This document shows, in pieces, positions 15,239-21,271 of a stretch of DNA of 21,422 nt; positions within the stretch are counted from its first letter, which is position 1, and each line of letters starts with the position of its first letter. Where the stretch lies: the NCBI GenBank assembly GCA_035544515.1, contig DATKEG010000217.1, positions 1 through 21,422 on the forward strand, read 5' to 3'. The stretch is from DATKEG01 sp035544515. GTDB lineage: Bacteria; Acidobacteriota; Vicinamibacteria; Fen-336. The notes under the pieces are model-generated. The model was not told where the DNA came from. It made no database searches and saw only the letters and a list, made by a program, of their open reading frames with translations. A program made the position numbers and the translations under genes.

Positions 15239-16362
15239 GCGCCACGGTCGATCGCCGGCAGTTGCTGAAGACGATGGGCACGGCCGCCGCCGGCTTCGCC
15301 GCGGGCTGCGCCACCGGCGGGCGCCGGGCCGCGTTCCTCGACGTCCCGCGCCGCTTCGCGCGCGTGCGGGTCGCGCCGGATCGGGTCATCCGCACCGTGG
15401 CCGGGTTGCGGCCCTATCGCCCCTCCGGCTTCGTCGTCCGGGCGGAGAAGCTCGACGGCCGGCTCGTCGTCCACCACTACGGCCACGGCGGCGCGGGCGT
15501 CTCGTTGAGCTGGGGCACGGCCGCGCTCGCGGTCGAAGAGGCGGCGCCGAGCGGCGCCCGCCGCTATGCGGTCCTCGGCTGCGGCGCGGTGGGACTCGCC
15601 ACCGCCCGGCTGCTGCAGCGGCGCGGGCACGACGTCGTCATCTACGCGCGCGACCTGCCGCCGAACACCACCTCGAACGTCGCCGGGGCCGAGTGGGGCA
15701 CGTTCTCCGTCGCCGAGCCGTCGCGCCGCACGCCCGCCTTCGCGGAGCAGCTCGTGCGCGCGGCCCGCCTGTCCCATCGCATGTTCCAGGACCTCGTGGG
15801 CGAGCGCTACGGCGTGCGCTGGCTCGACGCCTACGAGCTGGCCGGCGCGGCTCCCGCCGCGCGCCGGGGCGACGCGGTGTCCGAGGCGCTGGCGGAGCTA
15901 CAGACCGCCTCGCATGAGCTGGCGCGCAACGAGCACCCGTTCGACCGGCCGTACGCGCGGCAGTTCACCACGATGCTGATCGAGCCGCCCGTGTACCTGG
16001 AGGCGCTCCTGGCGGACTTCCGCCTGGCGGGGGGGAAGGTGGTCGTGCGCGAGTTCAGGGACCGGCGCGCGCTGCTCGACCTGCCGGAGCCGGTCGTCGT
16101 CAACTGCACGGGCCTGGGATCGCGCGCGCTGTTCGGGGACGAGGAGATGGTGCCGGCCAAGGGCCAGCTCAGCGTGCTCGTCCCGCAGCCGGAGGTGGAC
16201 TACGCCGTGTTGACCGACAACCTTCTCTACATGTTCCCGCGGCGCGACGGGATCCTGCTCGGCGGCACGTTCGAGCGCGGCGAATGGAGCCTCACGCCCG
16301 ACCCGGCCGCCGCGGAGCGGATCCTGCAGGGGCACATGGCGCTGTTCGGCCGGACGGGCTGA
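15235..16362 (+). CDS. Tat-exported FAD oxidoreductase: apparent circularly permuted D-amino-acid oxidase
   Basis: A 375-residue flavoprotein of the D-amino-acid oxidase (DAO) family. It starts with a Tat-like signal (D-R-R-Q-L-L-K, 6-12; hydrophobic stretch to 24) ending in A-A-G-Cys25, a possible lipobox. Unusually, GLRPYRP (57-63, Arg59 matching the substrate-carboxylate Arg of DAO) and HHYGHGGAGVSLSWGTA (80-96), which form the C-terminus of normal DAOs, come first. Next come the FAD Rossmann motif VLGCGAVGLATA (113-124), Y-A-R-D-L-P-P-N-T-T-S, VVNCTGLGSRALF (288-300), AKGQ (308-311), LYMFPR with Tyr332, and finally LGGTFERGEW (342-351). The chain ends 24 residues later. Expected reaction: oxidative deamination of a D-amino acid or similar amine outside the cytoplasm. 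The ATG overlaps the SDR stop. Confidence 0.88.
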   Translation: MSATVDRRQLLKTMGTAAAGFAAGCATGGRRAAFLDVPRRFARVRVAPDRVIRTVAGLRPYRPSGFVVRAEKLDGRLVVHHYGHGGAGVSLSWGTAALAVEEAAPSGARRYAVLGCGAVGLATARLLQRRGHDVVIYARDLPPNTTSNVAGAEWGTFSVAEPSRRTPAFAEQLVRAARLSHRMFQDLVGERYGVRWLDAYELAGAAPAARRGDAVSEALAELQTASHELARNEHPFDRPYARQFTTMLIEPPVYLEALLADFRLAGGKVVVREFRDRRALLDLPEPVVVNCTGLGSRALFGDEEMVPAKGQLSVLVPQPEVDYAVLTDNLLYMFPRRDGILLGGTFERGEWSLTPDPAAAERILQGHMALFGRTG

Positions 16363-16375
16363 TCCTCTCGAAGCT

Positions 16376-16404
16376 GGTCTGGCGGCTCGTCTCACGACCA
16401 GACC
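16376..16404. terminator. Possible bidirectional hairpin between convergent operons
   Basis: GGTCTGG (16376-16382) and CCAGACC (16398-16404) are perfect inverted copies with a 15-base loop, located where the flavoprotein gene and the FAD-subunit gene converge. The right arm lies within the last codons of the FAD subunit. There is no T-tract, so terminator function is uncertain. Confidence 0.35.
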
Positions 16405-17402
16405 TGCGGCAGGTCTCCGGTGGGCAGGCCGGCCAGCTCGCGCAACGCGCGCGCGACCTCGACGCGGGCCATGCGCTTGCGCCAGGCGTAGTTGAGGTCG
16501 GCGTTGTCGAGGGGACGGGCCGGCTTGTAGGCGATGCCCGCGGCCATCTCGATCGTCTCGGCGTCGAGCGTCCGCCCGCGCAGGAAGGCCTCGGCCTCGG
16601 CCGCCTCGACCGGGTGCGTGTCCACGGCGCCGAGCACGAGGCGCGCGTCCTCCACCACCTTGCCGGCATCCGCCTTCACGGCCGCGGCCACGCCGAGAAT
16701 CGGGAAGTCGATCGAGCCGCGCCGGCGGAGCTTGCGGTAGGTCGCGGTCCAGCCCGTCCGGTCGGGCACGTGGATCGCGGTCAACACCTCGTCGGGACGC
16801 TTGGCCAGGTACGCGATGCCGTCGCGCCCGTAGAGCTGCGCCACGGGGATGCGCCGCTCGCCGTCGGGGCCGGCCAGTGTCACCTCCGCGCCGAGCGCGA
16901 TCGCCACCGGCGCCGTGTCGGAGGACGACAGCGCCCAGCACTTGTCCGAGCCGGGGGCCACCAGGCAGATCTCGCCGTCCTTCTTCATGCAGTAGCCGAT
17001 CGAGGCGCGCCAGAACTCGGTCTGGTTGTAGTAGTTGCAGCGCGTGTCCACGCAGAGGTTGCCGCCCATCGTCCCCGCGTTGCGCAGCGGCGGGGAGGAG
17101 ACGAGGCCCGCCGCGCGCGCGAGCGCCGGCCAGCGGGCGAGCACCGCCTCGTGCGCGGCGACGTCGGCCAGCGTGGCCATCGCCCCCACCGTCAGCCCGC
17201 CGTTGGCCGCGATGCCCGCGGCGCCGGGCAGGCCGCGCAGGCCGACCAGCACCTTGGGTGTGAACTGCCGGCGCTTCATGTTCGGAAAGAGGTCCGTACC
17301 GCCGGCCACCGCCATGGCGTCCGGCCCGTACTCCGCGAGGACACGCGCGGCGTCGCGTGCGGTGCGCGGCTGCAGATAGCGGAAGGGCGGCAGCCTCAGC
17401 AT
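16392..17402 (-). CDS. hcrB: FAD-binding subunit of molybdenum hydroxylase, HcrB-like with extra [4Fe-4S] loop
   Basis: The 336-residue medium subunit of a xanthine-oxidase-family enzyme. FAD-binding motifs are VAGGTDLFPNM (32-42) and RNAGTMGGNLC (107-117), followed by the CO-dehydrogenase-flavoprotein C-terminal domain from about 230. Between them is an insertion with cysteines at 122, 138, 146 and 155. The family member with this insertion is the beta subunit of 4-hydroxybenzoyl-CoA reductase, which carries an extra [4Fe-4S] cluster on four cysteines; from memory, the Thauera enzyme has the same spacing and numbering. The ATG at 17402 lies 7 bases after the stop of the Mo subunit. It is last in a C-A-B operon. 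The subunit type is certain. Substrate identity rests on the loop and no neighbouring CoA ligase confirms it. Confidence 0.88.
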   Translation of the reverse strand: MLRLPPFRYLQPRTARDAARVLAEYGPDAMAVAGGTDLFPNMKRRQFTPKVLVGLRGLPGAAGIAANGGLTVGAMATLADVAAHEAVLARWPALARAAGLVSSPPLRNAGTMGGNLCVDTRCNYYNQTEFWRASIGYCMKKDGEICLVAPGSDKCWALSSSDTAPVAIALGAEVTLAGPDGERRIPVAQLYGRDGIAYLAKRPDEVLTAIHVPDRTGWTATYRKLRRRGSIDFPILGVAAAVKADAGKVVEDARLVLGAVDTHPVEAAEAEAFLRGRTLDAETIEMAAGIAYKPARPLDNADLNYAWRKRMARVEVARALRELAGLPTGDLPQVWS

Positions 17403-17409
17403 CGCGGGC

Positions 17410-19809
17410 TCACGGGCGCACCGCCGGGTCCACGTCGGGGGCGCGCGCGGGCTGCGCGGCCTCCAGGGGCGGCACCACCACGGCCGGCGGATAGGTGAAG
17501 GGCGGCATCTGCGGGCCACGGTAGCGTTGCTCCAGCGCGGCCATCACCTTCTCGGGCGTGATCGGCACCTCGCTCACGTGCACGCCGAGCGCGTCGAACA
17601 GCGCGTTGGCCACGGCCGGGATCACGGGCAGGAGCGGACCCTGCCCGCACTCCTTGGCGCCGTACGGCCCCTCGGGATCGAGGGTCTCCACCAGGATCGA
17701 CTCGACCGGGGGCATCTCCAGCGTGGTCGGGCTCTTGTACTCGAGCATCGAGGGGATCTTGTGCAAGCCGCGGCGGAAGGCCTGCTCCTCCATCAGGACC
17801 TCGCCCAGGCCCATGTAGACCGAGCCCTCGACCTGGCCGATCACGAGCAGCGGGTTGATCGAGCGGCCCACGTCGTGCGCGATCCAGACCTTGTCCACGC
17901 GCAGGAGCCCCGTCTCGCGGTCGGCCGACAGCTCGACCACGCACGCCGAATAGGAATAGGTCGGGGTCGGCCCCACGCCCGCGCCCTTCCACCTCGCCAC
18001 CGACCGGGGCGGCGTGTAGGACCCGACCGCGCCCAGCGTCCCGTGTTCGGCCTCCGCGAGCGCGGCGGCCTCCGCGAACGACAGCGACCGCGCGGCGTCC
18101 GCTCCGTCCGCGATGCGTCCACCCGACGCCCGCAGGCGCCCGGCCGGCACCGCGAGCCTCTTCGCCGCCGCGTCGAGGATCAACGCCCGCAGCTTGCGCG
18201 CGGCCTCCAGCGCGGCGTTGCCGGTCATGAGCGTCACGCGCGAGGAATACGACCCGAGGTCCACCGGCGTGAGGTCGGTGTCGGCGGTGACCACGCGCAC
18301 GTCCTTCGGAGCGACGCCCAGCTCCTCGGCCACCACGTAGGCGAGCACGGAGTCGGAGCCCTGTCCGATGTCGGTGGAGCCGCAGAAGACCGTCACTCCC
18401 CCGCCGCGGTCCACCTTGATCTGCACGCCGGAGTGCGGCATGGCGTTCCAGTAGATGGGCAGGCCGGCGCCGCTGATGTAGGCCGAGGCGGCGAGGCCGA
18501 GGCCCCGGCCGGGTCCGAGCCGCCCCCGTCTCTCCCCCCAGCCGCTCCTCTCGACCACGCGGTCCAGGCACTCCCGGAGGCCGGTCGTCCGCACCTCCAT
18601 CTGGTTCGCGGTGACGGTGCCCGGCGCCACGGCGTGCCGCCGCCGCCAGGCCGCGGGATCGAGGCCGAGGTCGTGGCAGATACGGTCGATGTGGCATTCC
18701 AGCGCGTAGCGCGGTTGCGGCGTCCCGTGGCCGCGCTTGGGCCCACAGGGTGGCTTGTTGGTGAAGACGCGCACGCCCTCGAACCTGTAGCGCGGGACCT
18801 CGTAGGTGACGGTCTGAAGCGCGCCCGTGTAGTAGAGGCTGGCCACCCCGTAGCTCCCGTACGCCCCGCCGTCGAGCGCGGAGCGGAAGTGCATGGCCGT
18901 GATGGAGCCGTCCTGCTTCACGCCGGTCTTGATCCACATGCGCACGGGGTGGCGCCCGCGGTGGCAGTAGAAGACCTCCTCGCGCGTGAGCGTCGCCTTG
19001 ACCGGCCGTCCCGTCTTCATGGCCAGCTTGCAGACCACGATCTCGTGGCCGAACGGGTCGCTCTTGCCGCCGAAGCCCCCTCCGTTGGGCGTGGCGATCA
19101 CGCGGATGTGCGCCGGCGGCATCTCCAGGACCTTGGCCAGGGCCCGGTGCACGTAATGGGGCGTCTGGGTGGAGGACCAGAGGGTGAGCTTGCCGTCCGG
19201 TCCGAAGACGCCCACGGCCGCGTGCTGCTCCAGGGGCAGGTGGGTGTTGCCTTCGAAGAAGAACGTGTCCTCGCGGACGTGGTCGGCCTGGCGGAATCCC
19301 TCCTCGACGTCGCCGAAGTCGAACGACACCTCCTTGTGCACGTTGCCGCGCGGGCCGTAGGCGTGGATGCGCGCGTCCTCGCGGGCCAGCGCCTCCTCGA
19401 TGGTCATCAGCGCGGGAAGCACCTCGTAATCCGCGTCGATCAGGGCCACGGCCTCCTCCGCGGTCTCCTCGTCGAGCGCGGCCACCGCCGCCACCGGATC
19501 CCCCACGAAGCGCACGGTGTCGAGCGCGAGCGCGTGCTCGTCCTGGCTGACGGGCAGGATGCCGAAGGGGATGGGGAGCTCGCTCCCCACCAGCGTGGCC
19601 AGCACGCCCGGATGCGCGGCCGCGCGCCTGAGGTCGAGCCGGCGGATCCGGGCGTGCGGATGGGGCGAGCGCAGGAGCCGGGCGTACGCCATGCGCGCGA
19701 GGACGATGTCGTCCGCGAACAGCGTCTGCCCCGCGACCTTGGCCGCCGCGTCGACTTTTTCGAGGGGCCGGCCGATGACCGTGAGGTCGTCGCGCCGTTC
19801 CTCAGGCAC
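17410..19809 (-). CDS. hcrA: Molybdopterin-binding catalytic subunit of molybdenum hydroxylase, HcrA-like
   Basis: The 799-residue large subunit binds the molybdopterin-cytosine-dinucleotide cofactor. An N-terminal aldehyde-oxidase/xanthine-dehydrogenase a/b hammerhead domain (about 15-130: V-G-R/I-G-R-P-L-E-K-V-D-A-A-A-K-V-A-G) is followed by two Mo-binding domains. Visible motifs are EQHAAVGVF, TQTPHYVHRALA, PNGGGFGGKSDPFGHE (cofactor loop), GQGSD, and GAKECGQGPLLPVIPAVANAL near the end. In that last motif Gln723 stands where xanthine-oxidase-type enzymes have the catalytic Glu (G-E-P/G). The cofactor loop and length fit 4-hydroxybenzoyl-CoA reductase alpha better than xanthine dehydrogenase. 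The start is GTG 19809, overlapping the small-subunit stop by 8 bases. The exact substrate is not proven. Confidence 0.87.
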   Translation of the reverse strand: MPEERRDDLTVIGRPLEKVDAAAKVAGQTLFADDIVLARMAYARLLRSPHPHARIRRLDLRRAAAHPGVLATLVGSELPIPFGILPVSQDEHALALDTVRFVGDPVAAVAALDEETAEEAVALIDADYEVLPALMTIEEALAREDARIHAYGPRGNVHKEVSFDFGDVEEGFRQADHVREDTFFFEGNTHLPLEQHAAVGVFGPDGKLTLWSSTQTPHYVHRALAKVLEMPPAHIRVIATPNGGGFGGKSDPFGHEIVVCKLAMKTGRPVKATLTREEVFYCHRGRHPVRMWIKTGVKQDGSITAMHFRSALDGGAYGSYGVASLYYTGALQTVTYEVPRYRFEGVRVFTNKPPCGPKRGHGTPQPRYALECHIDRICHDLGLDPAAWRRRHAVAPGTVTANQMEVRTTGLRECLDRVVERSGWGERRGRLGPGRGLGLAASAYISGAGLPIYWNAMPHSGVQIKVDRGGGVTVFCGSTDIGQGSDSVLAYVVAEELGVAPKDVRVVTADTDLTPVDLGSYSSRVTLMTGNAALEAARKLRALILDAAAKRLAVPAGRLRASGGRIADGADAARSLSFAEAAALAEAEHGTLGAVGSYTPPRSVARWKGAGVGPTPTYSYSACVVELSADRETGLLRVDKVWIAHDVGRSINPLLVIGQVEGSVYMGLGEVLMEEQAFRRGLHKIPSMLEYKSPTTLEMPPVESILVETLDPEGPYGAKECGQGPLLPVIPAVANALFDALGVHVSEVPITPEKVMAALEQRYRGPQMPPFTYPPAVVVPPLEAAQPARAPDVDPAVRP

Positions 19810-20293
19810 GGGCCACCTCCGCGCCCCGCATCCGCTCGGCGGCCCGCTCCACGGCCTCGAAGATCTTCAGGTACCCCGTGCAGCGGCACAGGTTGCCGGC
19901 GAGCGCCTCGGCGATCTCGAGGCGGGAGGGTGCCGGTTTCTCGCGCAGCAGGGCCTCGGCCACGAGCAGGAAGCCCGGCGTGCAGTAGCCGCACTGCGCC
20001 GCGCCCAGCTCGGCGAACGCCTGCTGCAAGGGGTGCAGCTCCGCCCCGCGGGCCAGCCCTTCCACCGTGGTGATGGGGCGGCCCTCGCACTCCACGGGCA
20101 GGGTGACGCAGGAGAGCACGGGCCGGCCGTCCAGGAGGACGGTGCACGTGCCGCACTCGCCCAGCTCGCAGCCGTGTTTGGTGCCGGTGAGGGCCAGCTC
20201 CTCGCGCAGCACCTCGAGCAGCGTGTGGTGCACGGGGGCGAGGACCTCCCGTTCCTCGCCGTTGACGCTCAGCCGCAGCCTGACTCTTTCCAT
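19802..20293 (-). CDS. hcrC: [2Fe-2S] iron-sulfur subunit of molybdenum hydroxylase, HcrC-like
   Basis: The 163-residue small subunit carries two [2Fe-2S] clusters that pass electrons between the Mo site and the FAD. The plant-ferredoxin-like cluster uses Cys42, Cys47, Cys50 and Cys62 (HGCELGECGTC and L-S-C). The helical-domain cluster uses Cys101, Cys104, Cys136 and Cys138 (CGYCTPG and LCRCTGY). There is no signal peptide, so the enzyme is cytosolic. It is first in the operon, and its TGA overlaps the GTG of the large-subunit gene by 8 bases. A perfect TATAAT lies 32 bases upstream of the ATG; the ribosome site is weak. Confidence 0.92.
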   Translation of the reverse strand: MERVRLRLSVNGEEREVLAPVHHTLLEVLREELALTGTKHGCELGECGTCTVLLDGRPVLSCVTLPVECEGRPITTVEGLARGAELHPLQQAFAELGAAQCGYCTPGFLLVAEALLREKPAPSRLEIAEALAGNLCRCTGYLKIFEAVERAAERMRGAEVARA

Positions 20294-20325
20294 CAGCCGC
20301 CGATTCCCGGACGCGACACGTCTAG

Positions 20326-20331
20326 ATTATA
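20326..20331 (-). promoter_or_regulatory. Predicted -10 box of the hcrCAB-like operon
   Basis: A perfect TATAAT in an otherwise very GC-rich stretch, on the minus strand, placing the transcript start near 20319 and giving a leader of about 25 bases. The bases 16-19 upstream do not resemble TTGACA, so an activator may be required. Confidence 0.5.
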
Positions 20332-20359
20332 GGGAGGAGACGGCGGCGGGGGGTCTCCA

Positions 20360-20371
20360 CGCGCCGGCGCG
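20360..20371. terminator. Perfect palindrome between bacterioferritin and hcrC-like genes
   Basis: CGCGCCGGCGCG is a perfect 12-base palindrome, with a further CGCGCC-type arm beside it, about 35 bases after the bacterioferritin stop and upstream of the TATAAT. It could be part of a GC-rich terminator or an operator. No U-tract follows. Confidence 0.25.
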
Positions 20372-20404
20372 GGCGCGCGCACGGCTCGTGGCCGCGGCCG
20401 AGGC

Positions 20405-20875
20405 CTACTCGTCGATCTGCTGGGCGAGGTAGTTCTGGAGGCCCATGGTCTGGATCTGCGTGAGCTGGGCTTCGAGCCAGTCGATGTGGCTCTCCTCCTC
20501 GCGGAGGATCTTCTCGAGCAGGAGGCGGCTTCCGTTGTCTCCCTTGGCCCGGCACAGCTCGAGGCCGGCGTTCAGACGGCCCACCGCGTCCTTTTCGAGG
20601 TCGAGGTCGAACTGGTGCATCTCGGGCACGGTCGGGCCCACGTTGATGCGCATGTACTTCTGCATGTTGGGCACGCCGTCGAGGTAGAGGACGCGGTCGA
20701 TCACGTCCTCGGCGTGCTTCATCTCGCCGACGGACTCCTCGCGTATGTGCTTGGCCAGGCGCTCCAGCCGCCAGTTGTGGCACATCATCCCGTGGATGAA
20801 GTACTGGTTGATGGCGGTGAGCTCGGCGCAGAGCACGTCGTTGAGGACCTGGATGACCTCGGCGTCGCCCTTCAT
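20405..20875 (-). CDS. bfr: Bacterioferritin
   Basis: The 156-residue protein forms a 24-subunit iron-storage shell. All di-iron ferroxidase ligands are present at their usual numbers: Glu18, Glu51, His54, Glu94, Glu127 and His130, with Tyr25 nearby. Met52 is the inter-subunit haem ligand, which makes this a true haem-binding bacterioferritin. Length is normal. The ATG at 20875 follows GGAGG at 5 bases; the frame extends upstream but that part is intergenic. It lies 61 bases after the Bfd-like ferredoxin gene on the same strand and probably shares its Fur-box promoter. Confidence 0.97.
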   Translation of the reverse strand: MKGDAEVIQVLNDVLCAELTAINQYFIHGMMCHNWRLERLAKHIREESVGEMKHAEDVIDRVLYLDGVPNMQKYMRINVGPTVPEMHQFDLDLEKDAVGRLNAGLELCRAKGDNGSRLLLEKILREEESHIDWLEAQLTQIQTMGLQNYLAQQIDE

Positions 20876-20905
20876 GTGCCCTCCGGTCGAGCGTGGGTTC
20901 GGGAG

Positions 20906-20920
20906 CGCGATCTTATCGCG
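20906..20920 (-). promoter_or_regulatory. Hairpin between bfd-like and bfr genes
   Basis: CGCGAT-3 bases-ATCGCG is a perfect 6-bp stem with a 3-base loop in the 61-base gap between the two iron genes. It could adjust the relative expression of the two products by partial termination or processing. It also contains TAAGAT, a weak -10-like hexamer for bfr itself. Confidence 0.35.
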
Positions 20921-20936
20921 AGAGGACCGGGCGGGG

Positions 20937-21176
20937 TTAGCGTTTGGAGAGATATTTCCGCAGGTCGGGCAGGCAGGCCGTGCAGTTACGGCCACAGCCG
21001 GTGCGGACGCTGGCTTGTTCGAGGGAGACGCCGGCGGCCCGCATCCGCGCCGCGAACTCCTGGAAGGTCATCCCCGCGCACTCGCAGCGCGTCATGGCGG
21101 GAGGGGCGGCGCGCGGGAGGGCGGCCTGGGGTCCGTCCGCGGCGGGCTCGGCGGCGGGGTGGAGCGCGCAGGCCAT
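20937..21176 (-). CDS. bfd: Bacterioferritin-associated ferredoxin-like [2Fe-2S] protein
   Basis: The 79-residue protein contains a BFD-type [2Fe-2S] domain: Cys31-E-Cys33, a helical stretch FQEFAARMRAAG, then TGCGRNCTACLPDL, with Cys65 and Cys68 as the likely second pair (Cys61 is extra). In characterised systems Bfd docks on bacterioferritin and reduces its core to release iron, and the neighbouring bfr gene supports this job. The first 28 residues are Ala/Pro-rich and not part of the fold. A second ATG at 21095 would remove them. I prefer ATG 21176, because the promoter's -10 ends 9 bases before it, while neither ATG has a Shine-Dalgarno. Expression should rise under iron limitation through the Fur box. 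Confidence 0.85.
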   Translation of the reverse strand: MACALHPAAEPAADGPQAALPRAAPPAMTRCECAGMTFQEFAARMRAAGVSLEQASVRTGCGRNCTACLPDLRKYLSKR

Positions 21177-21185
21177 GACCAGCGC

Positions 21186-21214
21186 ATCATAGTGAAAATG
21201 AATTTCAATTTCAA
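21186..21214 (-). promoter_or_regulatory. Promoter of the bfd-bfr operon
   Basis: On the minus strand, TTGAAA (21209-21214; 5 of 6) and TATGAT (21186-21191; 5 of 6) are exactly 17 bases apart. The -10 ends 9 bases before the bfd ATG, so the mRNA would begin at about 21179, nearly leaderless. Confidence 0.7.
21193..21213. promoter_or_regulatory. Fur box overlapping the bfd promoter
   Basis: TGAAAATGAATTTCAATTTCA is a 21-base AT-rich island in GC-rich DNA. It reads as two overlapping 7-1-7 inverted repeats (TGAAAAT-G-AATTTCA and TGAATTT-C-AATTTCA) offset by 6 bases, each 6 of 7 symmetric. This is the classical arrangement for two Fur dimers. It covers the spacer and most of the -35 of the bfd promoter, so iron-loaded Fur would block transcription. 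Confidence 0.75.
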
Positions 21215-21236
21215 GTCGGGCCGCCGCCCGCCGCCC

Positions 21237-21265
21237 TTGCCACCCCGCCGCCCCGGGCGGACAAT
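21237..21265 (+). promoter_or_regulatory. Predicted leaderless promoter of the zinc-ribbon gene
   Basis: TTGCCA (21237-21242; 5 of 6) and GACAAT (21260-21265; 4 of 6) are 17 bases apart. The -10 ends 6 bases before the ATG at 21272, so transcription would start at or next to the A of the start codon. Confidence 0.45.
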
Positions 21266-21271
21266 CGCTCC

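Noticed and set aside
15235..16362. The odd motif order of the flavoprotein as an assembly or frameshift artefact
   Set aside because: A single uninterrupted frame with uniform composition joins a signal peptide, the relocated motifs and the rest; nothing is duplicated or missing, and the linker is short. Read-level proof is still lacking.
16392..20293. Calling the three-subunit enzyme xanthine dehydrogenase or CO dehydrogenase
   Set aside because: The [4Fe-4S] loop in the FAD subunit is not a feature of those enzymes, and the large subunit lacks the C-S-R active-site loop of CO dehydrogenase as far as I can see.
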